From a bacterium Ga0077546 (GTDB taxonomy: Bacteria > Cyanobacteriota > Vampirovibrionia > Obscuribacterales > Obscuribacteraceae): 28,089 nt of DNA. The notes under the pieces are model-generated. The model searched no databases, was not told the DNA's origin, and saw only the letters and a program-made list of their open reading frames with translations. The stretch's first letter is position 1; each line of letters begins with the position of its first letter. Of the stretch, positions 1-7,902 are shown piece by piece. The stretch lies in assembly GCA_001464165.1 (NCBI GenBank), contig LNEX01000324.1, positions 1 to 28,089 on the forward strand, in the 5' to 3' direction. The translations under genes and the position numbers were made by a program.

Positions 1-100
1 TTGCTTCCTCTAGAAAAGCCTGTTGCATGTCTAATTTATTGCTGGTTCGGATAGACATGTTGACTCAGGGGCTAAAGCACGTTTTTTGGTAGGTGAAGCA

Positions 101-1378
101 ATGGGCGACGGCAGACTAGGTGGCCCTCAACTAGATAACTCAGACAGTGCGGCAGCGCTGAGACGCTTTTTACTAGACATTGATGGTGATCGCAAAGCTC
201 TGGGCCTAGGCAAAGATGGCGCTCAAGGCAATGGTAAAGGCGATTCTCTAGCAAAACCTTCAGAGCTCAATGTAGGTAGTTTTAAAACTGGTTATCTCAA
301 CTTCTACGATCCTTTTTCAGAAAGACAAGAACGCTCTAAAACAGCTGTTCAAGCTGAGCAAATAAACGATTTGGTCAGACAAAGAACTTTGGCCGAAAAA
401 GGCTTAACCACTGAACAAAAGGATGATCTGCGCCGGGCTCGTCGTGACTACACCTTAGCAAAAACGGCAGATGAGAAAACTAAGTATGGCCAACAAATTG
501 AAGCACTCGTACCAGGCGCTCATGAATTGAATTTGAAAATTAGAGCTGGTTTGTGGGCGATACAAGGAGACCCAACTAATCTCTCTAGATTTCAACAAAT
601 TTCACCGCGCTATACTTCTACTATTCAGTGCCATTCCCGCCAAGAGCCGTTTTATTTTGAGCAGAGAGAGCAGTCACGCTTGCGCACTGAATCACTGCTG
701 AGAGAACACGTCAGAGACGCTGCTGAAGCCTTTTTTAAACCGCGCAAAGAAGATCAATTTGAGGCACGCTGGGCTGAGCTTGCCCTTGAATCACCAGTGG
801 TGAAAGCGACCGAAGCATTGAAGCAACTGCCTCCAGTTAGGATAAGCGCTGAAAATCCAAGTGATTTGGTCAAGTTTGGCTTAACCGTTGCTGGTGTAGA
901 AATGAATGGGCAAAGCTGCGAAATGATGGAAAAGGTGGTAGGTGGAGTGAAGTCTATTTCTAAGGAAGGAGCCAATCGATTTTTAATTGAGCGAGACTTT
1001 AAGCGCGAGATTCTTTTACCAGAAAAGCGTGATGTTGCTGCTGGAATATCTATTATTGGTCTAGAAGTCGGTTCTTTGCGCTTTCAGTTGGGTCAAGGCA
1101 GGTATCCTGAGCTGACGAACATAGAGGGTCTAAAGGTCAAATTGGAAGTACCGCTGGTTCTTAATAAAGTTGCGCAAATTGATAATGAAGCGCAAATCAA
1201 GCGCATATTTATGACTCGAAATGAGGGCACGGGCGATTTTACAGTTAATGCTGAAGTGGTTAATCCTGTACCTAACGCAGTTCGCAGCAGTGCTAGTTTG
1301 TTCTTTCGTGATATACCAGTTACAGAAACAATAGTTGCTCCTCTTGCTGTTTTAGGGTCAGACGGAAAAGCGCGTTAG
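101..1378 (+). CDS. Hypothetical protein, unrecognised family
   Basis: I do not recognise this protein of about 425 residues. I chose ATG at 101 because AGGTG lies 5 nt upstream; an in-frame TTG at 86 would add five residues but has no such site. The first 70 residues are Gly/Asp/Lys-rich and look unstructured. Residues about 75-140 are charged and helical (Lys/Glu/Gln/Arg-rich). The last 170 residues look beta-rich, with alternating hydrophobic stretches around VKLEVPLVLNKVAQI and FTVNAEVVNPV. I see no signal peptide, membrane segment or catalytic motif. The exported TPR protein starts 31 nt downstream on the same strand, so the two may be co-transcribed. The reading frame is convincing (long, good start); the function is unknown. 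Confidence 0.75.
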   Translation: MGDGRLGGPQLDNSDSAAALRRFLLDIDGDRKALGLGKDGAQGNGKGDSLAKPSELNVGSFKTGYLNFYDPFSERQERSKTAVQAEQINDLVRQRTLAEKGLTTEQKDDLRRARRDYTLAKTADEKTKYGQQIEALVPGAHELNLKIRAGLWAIQGDPTNLSRFQQISPRYTSTIQCHSRQEPFYFEQREQSRLRTESLLREHVRDAAEAFFKPRKEDQFEARWAELALESPVVKATEALKQLPPVRISAENPSDLVKFGLTVAGVEMNGQSCEMMEKVVGGVKSISKEGANRFLIERDFKREILLPEKRDVAAGISIIGLEVGSLRFQLGQGRYPELTNIEGLKVKLEVPLVLNKVAQIDNEAQIKRIFMTRNEGTGDFTVNAEVVNPVPNAVRSSASLFFRDIPVTETIVAPLAVLGSDGKAR

Positions 1379-1409
1379 ACTTGTTGCATCTTTGGCATAG
1401 GTCAAAATA

Positions 1410-2939
1410 GTGTTCAATAGATTGCAGCTAGCACTGGTACTGTTTTTTCTACTTGTGGCTAACTGCCCTTTTTTCAGCTGCTATGCTGAGAGCGTTGAAG
1501 ATCGGCAAGAGTATTTGGCCGTGACTGCTATTGCCGACCCAAACGTCAGACTCAAACGTCTTGATCGATATTTGTTGACTCACCCTTCAGCTGCTCGACT
1601 GTTTGGACACCGAGCAGAGATTTACAATGTTCTTGAACACACTGAGGAGACGATTGCCGACGCCAACAAGTATTTTCAGCTGAATAATGAGCCTGTGGTG
1701 GCACAGATTTGCAAAGTCAGAGCCAACGCATACTTGCGAAAGGGCGAAAATGAGAAAGCATTGGTTGACTTGATTTTGGCTAAGAAACTCGCTGCAAAAG
1801 ATGCAGAAGGGGCACTAATGCTTGGTTTGGTGCTTGAGAGATTGGGGCGCGATAAGGAGGCGTTGAACGAGTATGGTCGTTCTATAGCCTTAAAGTTAGA
1901 CAGAGCTTACTCAAATAGAGCTACTTTAGAATTTAAGCTGGGCCAAATTAAAGAAGGGCTAGCTGATTGTCTGGCATATATGAGGGCAACAAAAGATTTG
2001 AGTTTGCAGGATAGTATTAACTACGAATTTGCGCAACAGAAAAAGTATCGAGATTTAGTATTTCTCTGTGATGGTTTTATCAAAGCAGGGCTCGCTAAGC
2101 CAATGACTTATTCGACGAAAGCGAATGCCCTCTTTGAGCTCAAGCGTTATGATGAGGCTCTATTGGCTTGTGATCAATCAGGCGTGAGCTGCGGAGACCA
2201 ATTGGATAGGCAGCGACTTGATATTTATGCGGCAAAAAAACAACCTGACAAAGTGATGAATCAGTTGAGAAAATTGATCAAAGCAAATCCACAAGACTTG
2301 CAGTTGTACTTGTGTCGGGCTGACTTGTATATGCAAAATCGGCATTATGATTTGGCTTTGGCTGACCTTGTTCGCGCTAATGCCTTAGTTGTTAAAGACA
2401 ATTATGCTTTAGCTAAAAAGGCAGAGTGCTATTTTCGTCTAGGAAAATATGCAGAAGCTGTGCGCCAATATGGTGCTTTAAATCATTCGAATCCTAACAA
2501 AGGTACTGTTGATACTCTCACTTTTGAGGCACTGAGCCTAAAGGCCTTGAATAAATACCAGGAGGCTGCTGAGTGTTTAACCAGGGCATTAAAGCTCAAG
2601 CCGCTTTCTTCAACACTGCTCAACTATCGCGCTGAATGTTATTTCAAATTGCATGACTATAAGAAAGCAGAGGCCGATATGACCGATGCCATTGCTCTGT
2701 CGCCTAAGAAGTATTCTTATTATTGCGTGCGTGGAGCCTTTCGTCAGGGATCTGGTGCAACAGCGGCAGCCATTGAAGACTATTCTGCTGCCTTGGCAGA
2801 TCCACGGCTGCATAGCATGGCTTTTGACTTGAGGGCTAAGGCTTATCGTCAATTGGGAAATGTGACTTTAGCTGAAAAAGATGAGCGTGCTGCGGCCGCT
2901 GCCAGCAAGGCTCTCGAAATTGATTTGTTTAAGCACTGA
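1410..2939 (+). CDS. Exported TPR-repeat protein
   Basis: This 509-residue protein starts with GTG at 1410, with AGG about 7 nt upstream. It has an N-terminal signal sequence: a basic start, a hydrophobic core (LQLALVLFFLLVANC), and likely cleavage near SCYAES. Most of the rest is degenerate 34-residue tetratricopeptide repeats, seen as recurring A-(Y/L)-x-x-R-A...Y..A..D motifs (for example RADLYMQNRHYDLALADLVR, and a unit around YRAECYFKLHDYKKAEADMT). TPR arrays form helical scaffolds for protein-protein contacts. With a signal peptide and no enzymatic domain, this is probably a periplasmic or surface scaffold; the partner is unknown. It lies 31 nt after the preceding gene and faces a convergent gene across a perfect AT-rich hairpin. 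Confidence 0.85.
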   Translation: MFNRLQLALVLFFLLVANCPFFSCYAESVEDRQEYLAVTAIADPNVRLKRLDRYLLTHPSAARLFGHRAEIYNVLEHTEETIADANKYFQLNNEPVVAQICKVRANAYLRKGENEKALVDLILAKKLAAKDAEGALMLGLVLERLGRDKEALNEYGRSIALKLDRAYSNRATLEFKLGQIKEGLADCLAYMRATKDLSLQDSINYEFAQQKKYRDLVFLCDGFIKAGLAKPMTYSTKANALFELKRYDEALLACDQSGVSCGDQLDRQRLDIYAAKKQPDKVMNQLRKLIKANPQDLQLYLCRADLYMQNRHYDLALADLVRANALVVKDNYALAKKAECYFRLGKYAEAVRQYGALNHSNPNKGTVDTLTFEALSLKALNKYQEAAECLTRALKLKPLSSTLLNYRAECYFKLHDYKKAEADMTDAIALSPKKYSYYCVRGAFRQGSGATAAAIEDYSAALADPRLHSMAFDLRAKAYRQLGNVTLAEKDERAAAAASKALEIDLFKH

Positions 2940-2970
2940 CTCTAGTGGAGTAGTGATTGATTCTTCTTTT

Positions 2971-3000
2971 TCAAAATAGTTGTATATGCAACTATTTTGA
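2971..3000. terminator. AT-rich perfect hairpin between convergent genes
   Basis: TCAAAATAGTTG at 2971-2982 is perfectly complementary to CAACTATTTTGA at 2989-3000, around a 6-nt loop (TATATG). It fills the gap between the TPR gene stop (2939) and the minus-strand gene stop at 3001, the place for a bidirectional terminator. Neither side has a clean run of T after the stem and the stem is AT-rich, so it is an atypical intrinsic terminator. Confidence 0.5.
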
Positions 3001-4176
3001 TTAGAGGGAGAAGGCCATATCCTTTTTTGTACGCATCAGGGTAAATTCAAGAATTGAGCGATCAAGTTTGATGGTGCCTTTGCGCACTTGTTGCTGAAAA
3101 GCATAGCCAGTATCAATAACGTCTTTATCGTCAGGCAAAACACTTGAGAGTAGTCTGAGAAAGCGGTTCGAGTCAGTGACAGCAATTTTCAAAGTATCTT
3201 TAAGAGTGGCCTGCGGGCTGGCTTGTATATCGGCAATTATGGCTGGCTCTCGGGCTGCTCGTGTGACTACGTCTGACAGCTTTTCTGGTGTGATATATCC
3301 AGTTAAACGCAGATATTCGTAGAGGCTAATGTTGCGCTCGAAATCAGTCGGGCCTGTAAAATCAAAGGCTGAGAGGGGTGCAAATGCTCCGGTTTCAGCT
3401 TGTCCTTTGAGGGTTGAGACAGCATCATCTAGGGTGATTTCTTTAGCACGGGCTTTTTTCTGTAGACTTAGAGCTTTGTCTAAAACTGTGTCTGAAATCC
3501 AGCCGTGTTCAGTTAAAACTTCGCCCACCATTTTGCTGTTGGCGGCAGCTATATCGAGTGCTACGGCTACTTCTGATTCTTTCAAAATGCCAGCATGAGA
3601 AAGCAACTCGCCCAGCAGTAAACTGTCAGTCTGTCGATTACCGCAATCACGTTTTACTGTCTCGCGAATTAGAGCCAGGCCAGTATCGACTTCTAGCCCA
3701 CCAACTCTAATATCGTGCTGAAGCCGAAGAGTTGAACCTAGAGCATTTTCAGTGACACGGTCAAGCAGCAGCAAAATGCGACCTAAGGGTAGCCCCGAGT
3801 AGTTACTGACCTTGAGAAATTTACTAATTTCGTCTTCACTCAGTTGTCCTGAGCCCACCATAAGCTCACCAAGTCTAGCGCCGCGGGTGGCGTAGGCATC
3901 AATGCCCATGGTGAGCAATGCATCGCTGAAAGCCCAGTTTTTACGCCGGACGAGGTCGACGGCGTGTTGCGCTTGGCCAATTGAAATTAAGCCATCTTTG
4001 AGCATCCATTGGGCATCTATGGCTGCTTTAAGGGTGTTATCTGTGAGTTGTTCGAACATTACCAGAACTTTGCCTACCGGCAGGCGAGTCTCGTTGGCGA
4101 CTTTTAGGGCGCGGTCGAACTCGTGTTCTTGCAGCAAGCCAAAGTGGCTTAAAATTGTTCCCAGTCTTAAATCCAC
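3001..4176 (-). CDS. GspE N-terminal/MshEN-like repeat protein
   Basis: This 391-residue protein starts with GTG at 4176, with GGAG 5 nt upstream. It is built from repeated units of about 70 residues with the pattern L-G-x-[IL]-L-x-x-x-G-x-[IL]-...-[AL]-L-x-x-A-x-x-x-x-x-P-[LV]-G-[KR]-[IV]-L. Examples are LRLGTILSHFGLLQ with LPVGKVLVMFEQLT, then ARLGELMVGSGQLSEDEI with LPLGRILLLLDRVTENAL, then LLLGELLSHAGILKE with MVGEVLTEHGWISD. This resembles the N-terminal domain of GspE/PilB-type ATPases (T2SSE_N/MshEN), some of which bind c-di-GMP. No ATPase domain follows: there is no Walker A motif and no secretion gene nearby. It is therefore a stand-alone repeat protein, perhaps a c-di-GMP sensor or adaptor (inference). 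The last 120 residues are a more divergent copy. Confidence 0.75.
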   Translation of the reverse strand: MDLRLGTILSHFGLLQEHEFDRALKVANETRLPVGKVLVMFEQLTDNTLKAAIDAQWMLKDGLISIGQAQHAVDLVRRKNWAFSDALLTMGIDAYATRGARLGELMVGSGQLSEDEISKFLKVSNYSGLPLGRILLLLDRVTENALGSTLRLQHDIRVGGLEVDTGLALIRETVKRDCGNRQTDSLLLGELLSHAGILKESEVAVALDIAAANSKMVGEVLTEHGWISDTVLDKALSLQKKARAKEITLDDAVSTLKGQAETGAFAPLSAFDFTGPTDFERNISLYEYLRLTGYITPEKLSDVVTRAAREPAIIADIQASPQATLKDTLKIAVTDSNRFLRLLSSVLPDDKDVIDTGYAFQQQVRKGTIKLDRSILEFTLMRTKKDMAFSL

Positions 4177-4195
4177 TGCTTCTCCAGGGTTTCCG

Positions 4196-4222
4196 TAGCT
4201 ACCGTCAGGCTTAGGGTAGCTA
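4196..4222 (-). promoter_or_regulatory. Leader hairpin upstream of the MshEN-like gene
   Basis: A perfect 8-bp inverted repeat, TAGCTACC (4196-4203) with GGTAGCTA (4215-4222), flanks an 11-nt loop. It ends 20 nt upstream of the GTG start at 4176, in the 137-nt gap after the glycosyltransferase gene. It may be a 5' UTR structure, a protein-binding dyad or an attenuator. I cannot match it to a known riboswitch. Confidence 0.4.
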
Positions 4223-4313
4223 AAATTTATGTCTACATATGTCCGTTATTCCCAATCTAACTGGCCCAGTAGCAGCCGTTACAAAAGTAGAAGTACTTAC
4301 AAAAGCTGTAGCC

Positions 4314-5297
4314 TTACAAATTTATTGTTTCGCACCATTCGAGACAGGCAGCTGGTCCTAGTCTATTTGCGTAGTAGTCTTTTAGTCCGAGCCACTCAGC
4401 CTTTAGGCGAGCCTGGCCTGCTTTTCCCCGCATAGGTAAGGTTAGGCAGTGCTTAAGGAAATGTCCCCAAATGGCCAGAAGGGCAAGTGGGCGCTGGCTT
4501 GGTGAGCAATACTGCATAAAGAAGAGCAAGCGATGGCGGCTATGATAGTACGAGCGCCATAGGCTTAGACCGCCTTGGGTGGAGGCATTGCCCTCGTGCT
4601 CGATGGTTGAGCCTGGTACCAAAAGGCATTTAAAACCAGCATCTGTAAGTCGTTTACACAACTCTACATCTTCAAAATACAGATAGTAGCGTTCATCGAA
4701 GAGGCCAATTTTTTTAAGGGCGTTCGAGCGTAGGAGCAAATTGGAGCCAGATAACCAGGCGCAAGAATAGCCGCCTTGTTCTAGCTTTGAGCTAGTTTGA
4801 GCACGAGCTTTTACTAAACTGGTTTTGCGCAAATAAGTTTTGGCCTTGTTGAAGTTTATCTCGCCCAGGCCAGCTTCTTCGGCCGTACTGCTGTGACCTT
4901 CTAAGACAATCGCACCCAGGGCACCTGCTTCTGGGTTAGAAAGCGCTGCCTTAACCAGGTGCTCAATGCTTTCTGGTCTAGCTATGGCATCGTTGTTCAA
5001 GAGCCAGATAAAGTCAGCCTGATTGGCTAAAGCCTTTTCCATGCCGCGATTGCAACCGCCAGCAAAGCCGTAGTTACGATCGAGGTTGAGTAGCTCTACT
5101 TCGGGAAATTCAGTGGCCAATAGAGAGCTGTCGCCCTCTGGTGAGCCATTGGTGACCAAGAGAACATGGCTGTTTTTGTAGCTGCTCGATCTTAGAGAAA
5201 TAAGGCAGCGTCGAGTTTTCTCTATTCCGCGCCAATGCAAGACCAGCACTGTGACGTTTGGCTCATTTGAATATGGCTGGTCGGTTGAATTGGTCAC
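4314..5297 (-). CDS. Family 2 glycosyltransferase (rhamnosyltransferase-like)
   Basis: This 327-residue protein has the GT2 (GT-A fold) layout. A beta-strand start, VTVLVLHWRGIEKTRRCL, leads into the nucleotide-sugar fold. The sugar-nucleotide motif is LNLDRNYGFAGGCNRGM, followed by the acidic metal-binding signature WLLNNDA near residue 99. The acceptor/catalytic region is YYLYFEDVELCKRLTDAGFK, with the ED pair typical of the general base position. The family transfers sugars from NDP-sugars onto polysaccharide or lipid carriers at the cytoplasmic membrane. The C-terminal 80 residues have a hydrophobic stretch (LALLAIWGHFLKHCLTL) that may attach to the membrane. The start is GTG at 5297, without a strong ribosome site. 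The MshEN-like gene lies downstream on the same strand. Donor and acceptor cannot be told from sequence. Confidence 0.9.
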   Translation of the reverse strand: MTNSTDQPYSNEPNVTVLVLHWRGIEKTRRCLISLRSSSYKNSHVLLVTNGSPEGDSSLLATEFPEVELLNLDRNYGFAGGCNRGMEKALANQADFIWLLNNDAIARPESIEHLVKAALSNPEAGALGAIVLEGHSSTAEEAGLGEINFNKAKTYLRKTSLVKARAQTSSKLEQGGYSCAWLSGSNLLLRSNALKKIGLFDERYYLYFEDVELCKRLTDAGFKCLLVPGSTIEHEGNASTQGGLSLWRSYYHSRHRLLFFMQYCSPSQRPLALLAIWGHFLKHCLTLPMRGKAGQARLKAEWLGLKDYYANRLGPAACLEWCETINL

Positions 5298-5417
5298 TTG
5301 TTATCTGTCTTAGTCTTTGAGCTATGAGTTGAATGATAATATTAGTTAGTCAAATATTTTAGTTGCCGCTAAGGTAATGATTTAGTTTTTCTCTTCCCAA
5401 GTACTTGCGAGGTCTCT

Positions 5418-5906
5418 GTGGCTGAAGCCGACTCAACAAAGCCAGAATCAGTAGGAGATGCCCAAGGCGCCGATGCTGCTGCAAAGCCAGCTTTTGAGCC
5501 ACCAATGCCCCAAGAAGCTGGAAATTTTCCGCGCCGGGCTGGTCTCGCCAATTTGTACTTGGCAATTAAACATATTAACGACGCTTCTGTTGCTGAAAAC
5601 GTAAAGCAACGATTTTCTGATTATGTCACCATTATCTTGGTGATTATGTGCATTTTGAGCTTGGTAATGGCCGTTTCAGTGCCTGTCTCGCCAGTCTTGA
5701 AGCTCTTGCCATTGCTCTTTACCGTTGGCTCTGTGGTTTTCTACATTATTAATAGACTAGGCATTATGATCAGCTTGACAGCTCGTCAAGCTTTGATAGT
5801 GTGGCAAATTCTGGTAGCAGGATTCTGGCTAGGGGTTACTAGTGCCATGCTGGTTATGTTGGCTTGTTTCTACTTTGTCTCTCAGGGTGGACCATCGGGC
5901 ATCTGA
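5418..5906 (+). CDS. Small membrane protein, unknown function
   Basis: This 162-residue protein starts with GTG at 5418, with GAGG 5 nt upstream. The first 70 residues are polar and Ala/Pro-rich, probably cytosolic. Three hydrophobic segments follow: IILVIMCILSLVMAVSVPV, then VLKLLPLLFTVGSVVFYII, then a long one around WQILVAGFWLGVTSAMLVML. I do not recognise the family. Its 3' end runs into the start of the broken substrate-binding protein gene: the next frame opens at or before this stop codon. The two were probably translated from one transcript and may work together at the membrane (inference). Confidence 0.7.
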   Translation: MAEADSTKPESVGDAQGADAAAKPAFEPPMPQEAGNFPRRAGLANLYLAIKHINDASVAENVKQRFSDYVTIILVIMCILSLVMAVSVPVSPVLKLLPLLFTVGSVVFYIINRLGIMISLTARQALIVWQILVAGFWLGVTSAMLVMLACFYFVSQGGPSGI

Positions 5907-6118
5907 AGCTATGCACGAAGCAGCTCGCTCAGAAGCAGCTAGGCAAGAAAATTGCAGCTGCACTCGTTTTTGCAGTGCTGGGCAGTTTTTCTGTTGGTGC
6001 TGCTCAACCAAAATTAAAGACACCAGTGAAGCAAATTGTTCTTGGCATGGTATGGGAGCCTGTATCTTTTAATCCAGTGCGTGGCATAGATTCTGGCTCG
6101 TATTGTACCGCCAGATGA
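5864..6118 (+). pseudogene. 5' fragment of frameshifted substrate-binding protein
   Basis: This frame encodes the signal peptide (basic KQLGKK, then IAAALVFAVLGSFSVGAA) and the first strand of an SBP_bac_5 protein, LGMVWEPVSFNPVRGIDSG. It hits a stop at 6118 just after DSGSY. The family sequence resumes in another frame from 6103 (YRQMNLRPALAESF). Intact members have roughly 8-10 further residues (a YEGLV-like segment) between these blocks, so the break looks like a deletion of 3n+1 bases rather than one miscalled base. The start is unclear. TTG at 5864 lies inside the upstream gene and lacks a ribosome site. The only nearby ATG (5911) is in another frame, so there may be a second lesion. Confidence 0.65.
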
Positions 6119-7521
6119 ACCTCAGGCCAGCGCTGGCTGAGTCTTTTGTTATTTCTGAAGATGGTCTGACTTATCGCTTTAAGCTGCGGCCAAATCTGCA
6201 CTTTTCCAATGGCCAGCCGCTTACCACAAATGATGTCAAAGCGTCACTGCTGTTGGGAGCTTCAGAGCTGTCGCCATTTAAAAGCGACTATGCCGATATT
6301 AAAACCATTGATATTGAAAACGATAGAGATTTTTCAATAAAGCTAGCTCGGCGCTGTCAGCCTTTGATTTCACGTTTGGCAGAACTAAGGATTTTGCCCG
6401 CTAATTTGCTTAGTAGCGCTGATCATGGCAATCAAGTAATCAGTCGTCATCCAATCGGCACAGGACCATTTAGGTTAGTACGTTGGGAAAGTGGTCTGGA
6501 ATTGGTTTTTGAGAGAAATCCCTACCATTGGGGTCCTCCTGCCAAAAGCGATCGTTTAATATGGAGGGTGGTACCAGATCGCAACGTATTGGCTGTCGCC
6601 CTGGCCCGTGGTGAAGTAGATGTAGCGCCAGTCGATGGTCGTATTTGGAAGACATTTCTTGCCACTGCTAAGTTGCCCAAAACTAACAATACAAGAGCAC
6701 CATTGAAGGTGGCAGTCTTCAATGGTAACCGTACTGTATATCTTGGTTTTAATCTAGAAAGAGAGCCATGGAAAGAGCTTTTGATTAGACAGGCATTTGC
6801 TTCTGCAATTGATAGAAAAGCAATTGCTGAGGTTTTCTATGGTGGATATGCGGTCATACCCGATAGCGATTTTCCTGTAACCAACTGGGCTTTCAGTAAA
6901 GACACTAAGCATGTTGTATATGATCCTCGTTTATCCATACAGCTTATTGAACGAGCTGGATATAAGCGGTATGGAAAATGCTGGCTGAGGCCGGGTAATC
7001 CCAAGCCACTTGCCCTCAAAATTCATACCATCAAGGATCAAGAAGAGGTAGCGCAGGTGGTGGCTGATTATCTCAATAGAATTGGAGTGATCTGCGAAGT
7101 TGAGACTATGGAATATTCCACAGTGCGTCGCTCGTATTTGCAAAAGGGGCGTTTTGACGCTGTCTTATGGAGTCGTTCATTTGGTCCCGACCCCGAATGT
7201 TCAGTCGTTTGGAGTAGTAAAGGGCCACTTAATTTCTGCCGACTTAGAAGTAAAGAAGCCGATAGTCTAATTACTGTTGCTCGTTTGGCAGCAACTAAGT
7301 CTGAACGAATTGAACCTTATCGCCAGTTGCAAAGTTACCTTTCTGCCCAATTGCCTTGGGTTTTCTTGGCTCAGCCTCAGCAGCTAATTGTTTACCAAGG
7401 CTATGTTGAGAATGTCGCTGGTGCGGAAACTGTTGAAACGGACAAGCAAAAAGGCCAACAGCATGCTGTTGGCCTTCCCTGGGACAATCCAGTGTTTAAC
7501 GCCGCCGAATGGCGACGCTAA
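6103..7521 (+). CDS. ABC transporter substrate-binding protein, SBP_bac_5 (main part)
   Basis: This 472-residue frame is the bulk of a family 5 extracellular solute-binding protein (the oligopeptide/nickel class, DppA/OppA-like). Typical blocks appear in order: PALAESFVISEDGLTYRFKL, then LHFSNGQPLTTNDVKAS, HPIGTGPFRLVRWESG, RQAFASAIDRKAIAEVFYGG, and DAVLWSRSFGPDPE near the C terminus. In intact members this protein is exported and delivers peptides or similar solutes to an ABC permease. No permease or ATPase gene is adjacent. The export signal and first strand lie in a different frame (5864-6118), so this product would be unexported unless the break is a sequence error or is bypassed by frameshifting. 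ATG at 6115 is the first ATG in this frame. The 3' end contains a perfect 26-nt palindrome. Confidence 0.8.
   Translation: MYRQMNLRPALAESFVISEDGLTYRFKLRPNLHFSNGQPLTTNDVKASLLLGASELSPFKSDYADIKTIDIENDRDFSIKLARRCQPLISRLAELRILPANLLSSADHGNQVISRHPIGTGPFRLVRWESGLELVFERNPYHWGPPAKSDRLIWRVVPDRNVLAVALARGEVDVAPVDGRIWKTFLATAKLPKTNNTRAPLKVAVFNGNRTVYLGFNLEREPWKELLIRQAFASAIDRKAIAEVFYGGYAVIPDSDFPVTNWAFSKDTKHVVYDPRLSIQLIERAGYKRYGKCWLRPGNPKPLALKIHTIKDQEEVAQVVADYLNRIGVICEVETMEYSTVRRSYLQKGRFDAVLWSRSFGPDPECSVVWSSKGPLNFCRLRSKEADSLITVARLAATKSERIEPYRQLQSYLSAQLPWVFLAQPQQLIVYQGYVENVAGAETVETDKQKGQQHAVGLPWDNPVFNAAEWRR
7451..7476 (-). terminator. Perfect palindrome with T run on the minus strand
   Basis: AAGGCCAACAGCA (7451-7463) is immediately followed by its exact reverse complement (7464-7476). 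Read on the minus strand, the GC-rich stem ends in TTTTTGC, the form of an intrinsic terminator; on the plus strand it is followed by CCTTCCCT. It would stop minus-strand transcription from the small secreted gene at 7902. It also lies inside the last codons of the substrate-binding protein gene. Confidence 0.6.
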
Positions 7522-7583
7522 TTGCATTTTAGATTCCAACGCATGCCAGAGTCCCATAGAAGGTCTTCTGACGCCAAGCCCCA

Positions 7584-7629
7584 AGAATCAGAATAGAATA
7601 GCCCCGGGCAAGCCCGGAGCACTGATTCT
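7584..7629. terminator. Nested hairpin downstream of convergent genes
   Basis: AGAATCAG (7584-7591) pairs with CTGATTCT (7622-7629). Inside lies a second GC-rich inverted repeat, GCCCCGGGC / GCCCGGAGC (7601-7620), with a very tight loop. It sits in the 168-nt gap between the stops at 7521 and 7690. It could be a transcription end or 3' stabiliser for either gene; no T run follows the inner stem on either side. Confidence 0.45.
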
Positions 7630-7689
7630 AGGGGACAATCCACCCAACTTATTAGGCTGGGAAGCTGAACTGGTTAGAGTTCAACTGGT

Positions 7690-7902
7690 TTACTTGGTGC
7701 AGAGTGGCTTATCGCCCAAATGTTCTCTGTACCAACGAAGGGCTTTGGCCCAACGGTGGATTGCATGTCTTCTTGCGCTAGGAAGTGAGTAGGATGGTGG
7801 GCGGAGGTGGAAATATCTACCTTCGTCTCCACATACCTGTGCATTAGCTGCCTGGACTGAAAGGCCTGACAGAAGTGCAAGTACTAGAAGTGCTGATCTC
7901 AT
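7690..7902 (-). CDS. Small secreted protein, unknown
   Basis: This 70-residue protein starts at ATG 7902. AAAGGAG lies 10 nt upstream, one of the clearest ribosome sites in the window, and decides against the longer frame opening at 7932. It has a textbook signal peptide: MRSALLVLALLSGLSV, then QAANA before a likely cleavage ahead of QVCGDEG. The mature part is only about 49 residues, Arg/His/Trp-rich, with two cysteines (QVC near its start, PLC at its end) that could form a disulfide. I do not recognise a family. It is convergent with the broken substrate-binding protein gene and followed by two terminator-like palindromes. The signal peptide plus ribosome site makes it very likely real. Confidence 0.65.
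   Translation of the reverse strand: MRSALLVLALLSGLSVQAANAQVCGDEGRYFHLRPPSYSLPSARRHAIHRWAKALRWYREHLGDKPLCTK

Noticed and set aside
4177..4313. Possible c-di-GMP (GEMM) riboswitch before the MshEN-like gene
   Set aside because: Only a loose match to the 3' part (GGTAGC...GGAAACC) is present; the conserved GCACAGGGCAAACC segment is absent.
5842..6072. Plus-strand 76-codon frame with ATG 5911
   Set aside because: It is Cys/Ser-rich nonsense in the wrong frame over the signal peptide of the substrate-binding protein.
7388..7792. Plus-strand 134-codon frame across the end of the substrate-binding protein
   Set aside because: It overlaps a recognised gene on the same strand and a signal-peptide gene on the other, and has no family-like pattern.
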